From Tieghemiomyces parasiticus (lineage: Eukaryota; Kickxellomycota; Dimargaritomycetes; Dimargaritales; Dimargaritaceae): 16,576 bases of DNA. The notes beneath the pieces were generated by a model that was not told the origin of the DNA, searched no databases, and saw only the letters and a program-made list of their open reading frames with translations. Made by a program: the position numbers and the translations under genes. Location: the NCBI GenBank assembly GCA_027575765.1, contig JANBPT010001008.1, forward strand, positions 1-16,576, read 5' to 3'. Below are positions 1-7,392 of this stretch, in pieces (position 1 is the first letter of the stretch; each line of letters begins with the position of its first letter).

Positions 1-1297
1 ACAGGCGCATTCTTTTCTGCATTAATATTCCATACTTTGCTACATACGGTAATACAGTTTCTTTGAAAATTGAACTGGAGCGTTGGTATTCTTGGGGTCA
101 CCCAAGTCTGGTATTGGTCGTAAAGGGTGATTAGGACCACTTTCGAATTTCTGATTTGGAAGGGTGGGCGGTGGTTTAGAAGAGCAGTCTGGCCTATATG
201 TGGTGTCGGATTTGGTGGAGTGGGAGGTTATCTCTCCACGGAGAGCGGGCGAATAGGAGTTGTCGGGTGATGCGTAGAATGGTGGGGTGGACGTTGAGGG
301 AACGGTGGGGAGATGTAAGGAGCGGCTAGCGAGATAATTGGGGAGAGTCCGTGTAGTATGTTTAGGAGTTTTTTTTTGGAGGGGGTGTTCCGTGTGTGTT
401 TGGTATATGAGTGAGAATGTTGGAACGCGAAACCAAGATTTGTTTGGGTGGCGGTTGATTGTGGTAGGCGTCAACTTACTAAAGAAAATGAACAAGCGTT
501 TAGCTTTGACTGGGGTGTGGATTGTAAATTAGATGATAGCTGTCGTTCTATTGAATGGTGACCATGAGGTCTTCTACACCTGGATTTCAGCCAGCGTTAC
601 TCATAGCAGCTGCTCAGCTGGACCTAAGAGAAGTCCGAACAACAGTTTGGCGGGGCCGGGGGCCAATGGGAATAGGACAACGACTGGTAGTCGCTGGATC
701 ATGAATGGTGAAGACAAGGCCATAAAAGGATAGAAGACAGCACCGCCTGGAATGGAGGCAACATCCGATTAATCAGGAAGATTGGGTGTCGCTGGTAAAA
801 GATAGTGAGAATAGGAGTAAGGAAGGAGAAATATTGAATATGGGTATAACAGCATGAGCTGGATAGTGGATATCTAAATGGGCCAAGATAGAACGGATAG
901 TCACGATTGGTCCGAATCAAGCTATGCTAGGGGATGTCCTGAGGCGTGAACTCGGCGTCAAACAATGATCGGATGGAATTAACATGGGGGGAGGTATTTC
1001 TGCCGATCACATTCCCCCATAGTACAAAAAGATACGCTCTGACTATGTAGCACACAACACCATTGAATTCAATACGAAACCAGCCACCTGGAACCCCTGG
1101 TCATCTTCCGCTGTATTACACTTCTGAGTAGTATTATCGGTATCCGAAAGCCGACGTTCTACAGAACCCTGAAAGCCACCGCGGCGCCACACAGGAACAA
1201 GCACCACCCCCTTAGTGCCAACGATTAGCCATAGCAAAGGTACCAAGAACCCTTCATGACTAACTAACTAATCCCAACCCTCCACACATTTCCCGGC
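1..1297. other. left flank without a firm gene; minus strand G-poor
   Basis: I see no gene here that I can support firmly. From about 40 to 990 the plus strand is rich in G and A/T and poor in C, so the minus strand is pyrimidine/CA-rich. In fungi this skew is common on the sense strand of promoters, leaders and disordered coding segments, and would point to a leftward gene. At the extreme left the minus strand has an ATG at 20-22 that reads Met-Gln-Lys-Arg-Met-Arg-Leu and runs off the window. It could be the start of a leftward gene, but seven codons prove nothing. An imperfect inverted repeat (ATGGGGG at 984-990, CCCCCAT at 1014-1020) lies near the right side of the skewed zone. Minus-strand open frames at 699-920 and 1043-1246 match no family I know. 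Confidence 0.4.
40..495 (-). other. weak candidate coding segment, Pro/Ser/Thr-rich, unassigned
   Basis: An open frame of 151 codons on the minus strand. Its second half (after about residue 55) is rich in Pro, Ser, Thr and charged residues, as in disordered fungal protein segments. The first half is A/T-rich and looks more like leader or intron. A GTAAGT donor lies on the minus strand at 479-474, and a pyrimidine-rich stretch ends in TAG at 326, so a 154-base intron (479-326) could precede the better half. No in-frame ATG lies in the short stretch just before that donor, so the intron would have to sit in a leader or a longer gene. No domain is recognised. It could equally be promoter DNA of a gene left of the window. 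Confidence 0.2.
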
Positions 1298-1305
1298 TAT
1301 ATAAA
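1298..1305 (+). promoter_or_regulatory. TATA-box-like element without an assigned gene
   Basis: TATATAAA on the plus strand is followed by a G-poor, CA/T-rich stretch (about 1306-1375) that resembles a fungal core promoter and leader. Only very short frames follow: an ATG at 1324 opens 27 codons, and one near 1478 opens about 21. After that comes the 3' end of the secreted-protein gene on the other strand. It may be a relic promoter, the promoter of a short non-coding transcript, or chance. Confidence 0.3.
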
Positions 1306-1422
1306 CCCACAAACCTAACTGCTGATGGCTTTATCTCAACATTTTTATCCATCTTGCACGTATCACAATAAACTGCCCTCGGGGTCTCGCCTACCACACG
1401 TATATTGAGGAAATTTACGATA

Positions 1423-1428
1423 TTTATT
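1423..1428 (-). terminator. candidate polyadenylation signal of the secreted-protein gene
   Basis: TTTATT on the plus strand reads AATAAA on the minus strand, about 170 bases past the stop codon of the minus-strand gene at 1595-2011, in an A/T-rich stretch. It is the clearest AATAAA in the right orientation downstream. An A/T-rich TTATTAAG closer to the stop (around 1545-1552) is an alternative. Confidence 0.35.
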
Positions 1429-1572
1429 GTTTTTCATTGGGGTACGCTTGTTCAAGAGTGCTCCCCTTGGAAAGGCAAATCTGATGCTGACGAGGTTCTA
1501 TAGACTCTATCGAGAAGGTAGGGCTATATGCCAATTGGATGGTACTTAATAATTCACTCAAGCTGAGCCAGC

Positions 1573-1588
1573 AGTACTTGAGTACTTG
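1573..1588. repeat. tandem pair of AGTACTTG octamers
   Basis: Two perfect, directly adjacent copies of AGTACTTG end seven bases before the stop codon of the minus-strand gene, in its 3' untranslated region. Each copy contains the palindrome AGTACT. Confidence 0.7.
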
Positions 1589-1594
1589 ACAACT

Positions 1595-2011
1595 TTACTC
1601 GCTCCCGGTTCCGCTTGCTGGAGTATCGGCGGCAGTAGCAGCAGAAGGATTGTCGACTGATTCAGCAGAGGCGCTGTTATCGTCAGCAGCGGCTTCGGGG
1701 GTACTGGCATCAATGGAACTGTCGGGAGAATCTTCGATCTCATCATCCTTGCCGTGCCTCTTCTTGCCCTTCTTGTTCTTCTTGTTCTTCTTATGCTTGC
1801 GTTTCTTGTCCTTCTTGGGCGCACGGCGGTCTAGGTGCTGTACCTGGGCCCCCAAAGCGGATAATGAGCCCAGGGCCTGGCGGCGGACGAGTTGCTGGTG
1901 GTTGTCGCCAGCCGTGCTATATTGAAGGGGGAGGGTCGAAGAAGCCTGTCCGAAACTGATCGCGGCGACCGAGATAAGGGTGGTGATAGTTACGAAACGG
2001 GCGATGTACAT
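1595..2011 (-). CDS. small secreted protein with dibasic sites, Lys-rich block and acidic tail (hypothetical)
   Basis: This 138-residue protein matches no named family that I can identify. Residues 1-23 form a signal peptide: a short start with Arg5, a hydrophobic stretch at about 6-20, and a likely cut after Ala23 (Gly-Gln-Ala). Arg43-Arg44 and Arg62-Arg63 are dibasic sites of the kind cut by Kex2-type proteases, and between them lie 17 residues (45-61). Residues 66-88 are 18/23 Lys, Arg or His, with Lys almost always coded AAG. Residues 89-138 have 14 acidic residues, no Lys or Arg, and much Ser, Thr, Ala and Pro. There is no Cys or Trp, so no disulfide-stabilised fold. The start is supported by the signal peptide, an ACC before ATG, and a TATA box 110 bp upstream. 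The protein is probably exported and largely disordered. It could be a processed peptide precursor, a wall-binding polycation or an effector-like protein; function is unknown. It is divergent to the ankyrin gene, about 1.4 kb away. Confidence 0.72.
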   Translation of the reverse strand: MYIARFVTITTLISVAAISFGQASSTLPLQYSTAGDNHQQLVRRQALGSLSALGAQVQHLDRRAPKKDKKRKHKKNKKNKKGKKRHGKDDEIEDSPDSSIDASTPEAAADDNSASAESVDNPSAATAADTPASGTGSE

Positions 2012-2025
2012 GGTGGAGAGAGCTG

Positions 2026-2054
2026 GGCGTGGTGAAATTATCTTGGCGTGGTGA
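2026..2054. repeat. direct repeat of GGCGTGGTGA in the leader
   Basis: GGCGTGGTGA occurs at 2026-2035 and 2045-2054, spaced 19 bases start to start, within the probable 5' untranslated region of the minus-strand secreted-protein gene (TCACCACGCC on the sense strand). It could be a short duplication or a paired protein-binding site. Confidence 0.5.
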
Positions 2055-2120
2055 GGTAGAGACAGTGGAGCCTGTGAGCGATGTGAATGATTAAAGATTT
2101 AGGGTGGATACCAGCCGGAG

Positions 2121-2128
2121 TTTTTATA
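2121..2128 (-). promoter_or_regulatory. TATA box of the secreted-protein gene
   Basis: TTTTTATA on the plus strand reads TATAAAAA on the minus strand, 110 bases upstream of the ATG at 2011. With a transcript start some 30 bases downstream, the leader would be about 80 bases. That leader is CA/CT-rich on the sense strand and ends in CTCTCCACC before ATG, typical of fungal genes. Confidence 0.6.
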
Positions 2129-2899
2129 CGCAAATTCATAGGCACTGACAGGGCTAACTTCTACCCCGTTGGGAGGGAACTATGTGGATCTCTCCGCTTC
2201 CTCCCCTTAGCGACGGACTTGGAGCGCCCTGAACCTTCAACGCTCTCGTTACAGCGACAGTTGACCATTCCTCCGGCACTCAGACGGGGCAAGGGTAGAT
2301 GAAAGAAAAATAAAGGAAACGGGGATGGGGGGGCAGTATGGTACTCCCTACGACATAATTGGCCCATCCCTCCCTTAACAAAGTCTAATCCCCTGTACGA
2401 CAATACTTTGCTACTATTGCTGTGAGCCGAGTGCGTGCTACCAAAGTAATGGGGTAGGCGGGCATATGCCGTGGAAGAGATGCGACCAAGCGTTCTCGCT
2501 TTGTCTTGTTCGACTCGGTAGAGTATCACACAGCGGGGAGGGGTACACTTTGCATCTCTCCTTCACGTCGCGGTTAGGGTGAATACTACACAAAGAGTGG
2601 CTATGACTCCCACCGAACCAAGACGTCGGGGCTCTTTGAAATGTGACGGTCAACCTATCGTCCACCGGCGTTGAAAGCAATAAACGCAGGGCCGATCTTT
2701 CATCGCGGTACTACTATCCCCGTCACCGTGGCTGGCCTATCAATCTGGCCCACTAGGATGACCGTACATCAGAGTGAACGGATCACTAGGGGGCTTGATG
2801 TCAATAATCCGTCTACCTTCGGCCATCGTGCCTTTACGACGACCTAGGGGCCCTGGGTTCCCGATCGCAGCGTCCGCTTTTGCGAATAAGCCAACCATC

Positions 2900-2914
2900 G
2901 GAGGAGGAGGAGGA
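2900..2914 (+). repeat. (GGA)5 microsatellite
   Basis: Five GGA units followed by GG. Purine-only GGA repeats can fold into compact quadruplex forms; here it lies in the shared upstream region of the two genes. Confidence 0.75.
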
Positions 2915-3161
2915 GGGGATGCTGTGCAGGCCCAAGGCGTCAACCAGCCGAGCCAGTTGAAAGGAAACTCCTGCGAGGCTGTTTCCTTAGCTTGCTCAAA
3001 GTATGGCCCTCTCCACTACCAACGGTGCTATTGTCCACCTTCGAGAGACCCTCGGCAGTATCATATGAGGCGTCCTTTTAGAACGACCTCAGCTATGGTC
3101 TATGAAGTGTAAGCTCTCACTCGTTGTCGTAGATGCACCTGTCGTACTGTGCGCCGACACC

Positions 3162-3171
3162 TTTTTTTTTT
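3162..3171 (+). promoter_or_regulatory. poly(dA:dT) tract upstream of the ankyrin gene
   Basis: Ten T in a row about 240 bases before the start codon at 3410. Such tracts disfavour nucleosomes in fungal promoters and often stand in for a TATA box in housekeeping genes, which would suit a ribosome-assembly gene. The tract is seen; its role is inferred. Confidence 0.4.
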
Positions 3172-3409
3172 CTAGCCACACGTTCCCAATTCTGGCGGCT
3201 TTCAGCCGTCGTAGTACACCGAAACTACGATGGGCGTCAATCCCCCCTCTCCCTTCCACGCCGTGTAGCAAGGGTGCTCTGGGTATAACGAGACTAGGCC
3301 AGGTAGGTAATTGGCATTCAAACCATATCCGCAAATAAGAAGTTTACTATTATCTTTTCCACATTGCCACTAGGTCTCTCCATTCTGCTATATTTTTCAC
3401 TCCACCGCC

Positions 3410-4179
3410 ATGGCCGATCACCCCGAGGAATCCTTACAAGACAACTTGGACGAAGTCATCTCGTACGCCCGGGCCGGATCCCTGGCTGACTACCAGGAGG
3501 CCTGTGCTGCCCTCGCGGCCCTCCGCCCCGAGGTCTGCGCGGATCCGGTCGGTCAGGTGCTGGCAGCGACGAATTCTCAAGGCCTCACCGCGCTCCACAT
3601 GGCTGCCGCGAACGGCCACATGGAGTTGCTGGGCTACCTTCTGGCCCAATTGCCCCCCGTCGCGGTCAACCGGCCCAATGCCGAAGGAAATACGGCACTC
3701 CACTGGGCCGCCGTGGCCGGGCAGGTCGAAGCCGTCCGCGAGCTGCTCAAACATCAGGCAGATCCCCTTGTAAGTGTGCGGAGGTGAAGAACCATGTAGA
3801 TTAGGCTTATTATTTATAAGAAATGGTATCCGGAGCATAGGTACCTTTTATGTCAAATCGTAGAGGGTGGCGCCCTTTGCACCTAGCACCTAGCCTCTGT
3901 TCAGCCTGCCAGCCGCCAACATCTGGCAGGTTGCCCTGCTCCACGTGCGTGGTCTCACACTTTCCTCCCTTCCCATACATGTATCCTACGTTCTCCCAGG
4001 CCAAGAATGCTACCGGTAAAACTGCTATTACGGAAGCCCAGCAGGCAGGCAAGGAGGCCGTCGTAGACTTTTTACTGGCTAATGTGGACGAATCGCGGAT
4101 AGAGCTGCGCGAGGACGACGACGACGAGTCTGCCACTACCTCTACTGTCAGCGGCGCAAATGGCGTCCCTGGGAAGTAG
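3410..4179 (+). CDS. YAR1: ankyrin-repeat protein, Yar1-like ribosomal protein Rps3 chaperone (two exons)
   Basis: Exons 3410-3769 and 4000-4179 join in phase 0 to give 179 residues. After an acidic, helical N-terminus (1-50) come ankyrin repeats at about 56-81 (TALHMAAANGH core), 92-120 (TALHWAAVAGQ core) and 122-147 (a degenerate third repeat, TAITEAQQAGK). An acidic stretch follows at 158-163 (EDDDDE), then a Ser/Thr/Gly tail. The number of repeats, the ADP-hairpin leading into the last repeat, the EAQQAGKE-type helix, the acidic tail and the near-200-residue size fit yeast Yar1. Yar1 binds the basic ribosomal protein Rps3 (uS3), keeps it soluble and escorts it to the nucleus for 40S assembly. 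The ATG lies in a GCCATGG context. Codons in exon 1 are strongly GC-ending, unlike the surrounding DNA. Reading through the intron gives a stop after five codons, so splicing is needed. Another small ankyrin protein is possible, but Yar1 is the best reading. Confidence 0.8.
3770..3999 (+). other. spliceosomal intron of the ankyrin gene
   Basis: A 230-base intron. The donor is GTAAGT at 3770, a likely branch site is CTCAC at 3954-3958 (A at 3957), then a pyrimidine run at about 3960-3973, and the acceptor CCCAG ends at 3999. It falls between ankyrin repeats 2 and 3 in phase 0. It contains CACGTG (3942-3947), a palindrome bound by Cbf1/Pho4-type bHLH factors in yeasts, though one copy inside an intron may be chance. 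The intron is rather long for a fungus. Confidence 0.8.
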
Positions 4180-4197
4180 AATTCTAGCTAACTATTG

Positions 4198-4203
4198 AAT
4201 AAA
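4198..4203 (+). terminator. polyadenylation signal of the ankyrin gene
   Basis: AATAAA begins 18 bases after the TAG stop at 4177-4179 and is followed by A/T-rich sequence. Position and orientation suit the 3' end of the YAR1-like transcript. Confidence 0.6.
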
Positions 4204-5864
4204 ATTAACCGGACTGATAAAATGAATCGTCCTAGTGCATGCACGGCCATGAGTTCCCAGCGGACGACTATGGAATACTATGCCTAACTAATGGTCATCA
4301 ATTCAAGTCGGAAGTCGTAGAAAACAAGTTCCCTTTGAATCGCGCCGCACATCCAATATCCATCCGCGCGACAAAATAGTGTCTTACATGACCAGTACGC
4401 AAGCAAGGTTGAAAACCCCCGGCCTCGGCGTAGCAGTGCCACCTGATCCGGATAATTGGAATGTACGTGCGGTGGGAATCTCCCCTCCCAACAGACACTG
4501 CATATCTCCAACCCTGGACGGAACAATCAAATCATTTACATTAGCTCAGGGCGGATGAAAGGGGCCATTAGACAGGTAGACGGGTGAAGGTATTTGAATT
4601 AGGATTCCCGTATACCTGTGCTGTTTGGAATTCAGGCCGGTGCCCGTATCTCTATCGTTCGTCACCCCACCCTCACATGCCAGGGACCGCCAGCGGTTGC
4701 AATGGAGTCTACAAGTGGCACACGGAATATACAGTTGGAGGCAAGGGCGCTAAGGGCGGTCCCTTAAATGTCTAACCGCTGCTCGTTCCGCTATCATCGC
4801 CGGACGCCATTAAGCCTTAGATACTGACGGTGGAAACGTAACGAGGGTGGGTGACTTAAAGTTTGGCCGCTCAAGTGAGCCAAAGACGCAATGATACCAA
4901 TGCAGATAAGGAATTGGACAAGGTAAGTAGAATAGTAGTGCAAATGCATGCTGGCCGAGGTTAGACCGGTGCACCATGTGGGGCCTTACAACTGGGACGA
5001 TTCCCTCTCACTGATTGGCAGAGTGAAGTCACCATTCCACGGGTCTGGATCGCCGTTCCTTCCTGTCGAGTGCTACACAGCTCTTTACTAGGCCCATCCC
5101 ACAATTATCCTGGGAGACCGCAACGCGCGCCACCGGGTTGCGAAAAATCGTGGTAAGGCCGATAGCTGCCTGCCCCGGCATGTCCTTTCTGAATTGCGTT
5201 CACGATATAGGGATGCTCATCCTCTCTACCCCACCCCCTCTACCAACGGAATGAAGCGTGGGATCCGGTATCCTGAATGAGGTTAATATTGTGTAGTTCT
5301 ATTTATCAGAAATCGGTAGGTGCCGGCTTCATCGTGGGATGGACTCCCTAGTTTTGGATACGCATAGGGGACTTGTGGCCCTGTCTCGTGTGTGTGTGTG
5401 TTTTGATTACCGTACATGGTTTGTGAATAGGACTGGATGCCACGCGGGTTTGTCTTTTGCTTTTTTGGACCCTGGACAACAGGTCCATTGGGTAAGTGCT
5501 GGGGTGATGTGTGTTTGGGTAAACATTTGGAAGGGGCCGTCACGGCGCTATCCGACCGGCATTGCTACAATTCTATCTTACGGAGACGATCCGAAGCCTC
5601 AGTCTTTACGAGACTGAGTACAGTTCCCACGTCCCCGCCATTCGCATTACCCATACGTCGGGAGGAAAAGACCCCTCGGATTGATCGCTCTATAATTTAG
5701 TATAACTGCGTTCCCCATAACCCAACTTACTAGTAGCACGCAGCAGCGTCACGCTGGCCGCTAAGGAGGTATAGAGATGCATATGTGGTGAGAGGGATCG
5801 GTCTCATCGAAGGTGGCCTAACATCCCGCCGCAAGCCACCGTATGACCAGAGTCTTATGGTATT

Positions 5865-5893
5865 CCCCCTCCCAAATACCCGCCATCACCCCC
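5865..5893 (-). other. G-quadruplex motif, minus strand
   Basis: C-runs at 5865-5869, 5871-5873, 5879-5881 and 5889-5893 give four G-runs on the minus strand with loops of 7, 5 and 1 bases, within the usual G3+N1-7 rule. The 7- and 5-base loops make it moderate in predicted stability. Confidence 0.55.
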
Positions 5894-6056
5894 GTTTCTT
5901 ATCGGGATTATAGGGGAAAGGGGTAGAGCCTGAGAACCAACATGGGACCACAGCGAAAACAAGATTGTTCATGATATGAAGCCATTATGCGAAATCTACG
6001 CCGTAGTTATGCCCCTACTGACCCTTGCTAATTAACACTTGAGCTTTTAGTATGCT

Positions 6057-6064
6057 CCCCCCCC
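6057..6064 (+). repeat. C8 homopolymer tract
   Basis: Eight C in a row; one of six plus-strand C tracts of eight or more in this window. Confidence 0.8.
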
Positions 6065-6815
6065 GGTCGACCCGGCATGGGAGATTTTAGCAGTCCATCA
6101 CCCACCATCTGCTAGGTACCTACCAGGATGAATATGACCCCTATCACCTAAAACGTCTGGCGGTCGATAACCTTGATGTAGGGCCCCACCTGGTAGCGTT
6201 GAGCCTGCCTCGGAATGAAATTCCGTTTAGTGTCGGACTGCGACGAATAACAATTTCTGAATACCCCTTAGCGGTACAGTTAATTATAAACAGTCTATGA
6301 TTAACTCATCCCATACCATACCAGTTGCTTAAAACTACACTATAAAATGGGTTTCCGATGTATGCGGTCGTTCCATATAGTCTATGGCTCTGCCGATTAA
6401 ATCGATAGTAAAAACCACATTTGGGGCGGTCTGGACGCGACAAAAAGGTTATATAGAGCCGGTATTCGTAGAACAATTGGTGGCGTATGAACCCCTTTAC
6501 TAACGACGATGAATGGGCGACCGCCTTCCCTGAGAGTTAGAAACGTGGACCCACCGCAAATTCGAGATTCTTATTACGGGTACAGGCGAGTCCGTGACGG
6601 TTATAAGGCCTGGTCGGTAAGTGCAGAGTGTACACAAAACTACTCTTATGCGATTGGGTCTGTCGGCGTTAGGGATGGTCAAGGGTTAGGCCATGTACAG
6701 GACCCATGCGCGGCGTTTATACTAGTCGCCGCAAGTGTAAAGGCCTTCTTTAGTCGTTTCATCATCAAATATATAGTGGTTAAACTGACCCCTAATTACC
6801 GAGGTAGAAACTGCA

Positions 6816-6831
6816 AGGAAGGGGAGGGGCA
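6816..6831 (+). repeat. 16-base G-rich repeat, copy 1
   Basis: AGGAAGGGGAGGGGCA here is identical to 13148-13163. It is followed directly by an A tract (6831-6838). The copies are 6.3 kb apart and their flanks do not match. Confidence 0.7.
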
Positions 6832-7362
6832 AAAAAAATAATCGGCCATTTGACCGCCTCAAGTAGTCAGCGATTTTAACCTTTGAGATTGGAGGCTTAA
6901 GTGTGGTAACGTTTGAGCCCAACCCGCGCAATTAGAATACACTGGCTCTGTGTACGGATCCCACTAATCCGAGCAGCCATAATACTGTTTATGCGAGGCG
7001 AGTCAGGAGGAGGGTCAATAGGACGGTATAGTAAATTGAGATTCGTCAGTGCGATTGAACGGGTCAAGTAGCGTGGTTGCCAGGCGGTCTGAAAACATGG
7101 TCCGGGCCTGCTTGGCCTCGGCCAGGGAGTGCACCTGCTGGGCCGTTTATGCATGATAAGTGTCACCTCGCCTCGTTGACCTCCTATACCTAAGCGGCTG
7201 ACTTGGAGTAGAGCTGCAGGACGACGGCCGGGTCGCTTATTAAATACCAATATTAAATAATTCGACGGCACGGCCCGTTCGACTATAATTGATTTCGTAT
7301 AACGCGGAGACCCGGTGCGACAAGGGGTCAATCCCGTGGCCTATATAGAGAATATGTAAATT

Positions 7363-7392
7363 AGGTGTGGTGACACCCCCCCCCCACCACCT
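7363..7392 (+). repeat. C10 tract flanked by a short inverted repeat
   Basis: C10 at 7376-7385 sits between AGGTGTGGTG (7363-7372) and CACCACCT (7385-7392), which are imperfect inverted copies (AGGTGGTG is the exact complement of the right arm). The unit could fold as a hairpin with the C tract in the loop. Confidence 0.6.

Larger units (their letters stand above)
2129..3409. promoter_or_regulatory. divergent intergenic region between the secreted-protein gene and the ankyrin gene
   Basis: About 1.3 kb between two genes that point away from each other, so it should hold both promoters. I see a G7 tract (2327-2333), a GGGGAGGGG motif (2535-2543), a (GGA)5 microsatellite (2900-2914) and a T10 tract (3162-3171). 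No frame here looks coding. The largest plus-strand frame (2774-3112) starts at GTG, contains the GGA-encoded Gly run, and matches nothing known. No clear TATA box is visible for the ankyrin gene; its last 70 bases before ATG are pyrimidine-rich. Confidence 0.5.
4204..7375. other. gene-free stretch, first part
   Basis: No coding frame is recognised on either strand. Composition is near even, CpG is not visibly depleted, and I see no codon-bias islands like that of the ankyrin exon. Contents: octamers CCCCTCCC at 4482-4489 and 5866-5873, a minus-strand quadruplex motif at 5865-5893, a C8 tract at 6057-6064, and GGGGAGGGG next to an A8 tract at 6821-6838. Frames at 5339-5617 and 6509-6841 (plus) are short, overlap other frames and show no family. 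Confidence 0.5.

Noticed and set aside
1558..1824. Arg-rich minus-strand frame of 88 codons
   Set aside because: Another frame of the same gene; the frame with signal peptide and TATA box (1595-2011) explains the DNA better.
1650..1925. Plus-strand frame of 91 codons with a Leu/Phe-rich run
   Set aside because: It is the antisense shadow of the Lys-AAG block of the secreted-protein gene; the hydrophobic run is only the complement of that block.
2508..2516. GTTCGACTC, resembling a tRNA B box
   Set aside because: The five bases on each side do not pair as a T arm, and no matching A box or acceptor stem lies upstream.
3434..3838. Minus-strand frame of 134 codons
   Set aside because: Shadow of the ankyrin exon, whose repeats are unmistakable on the plus strand.
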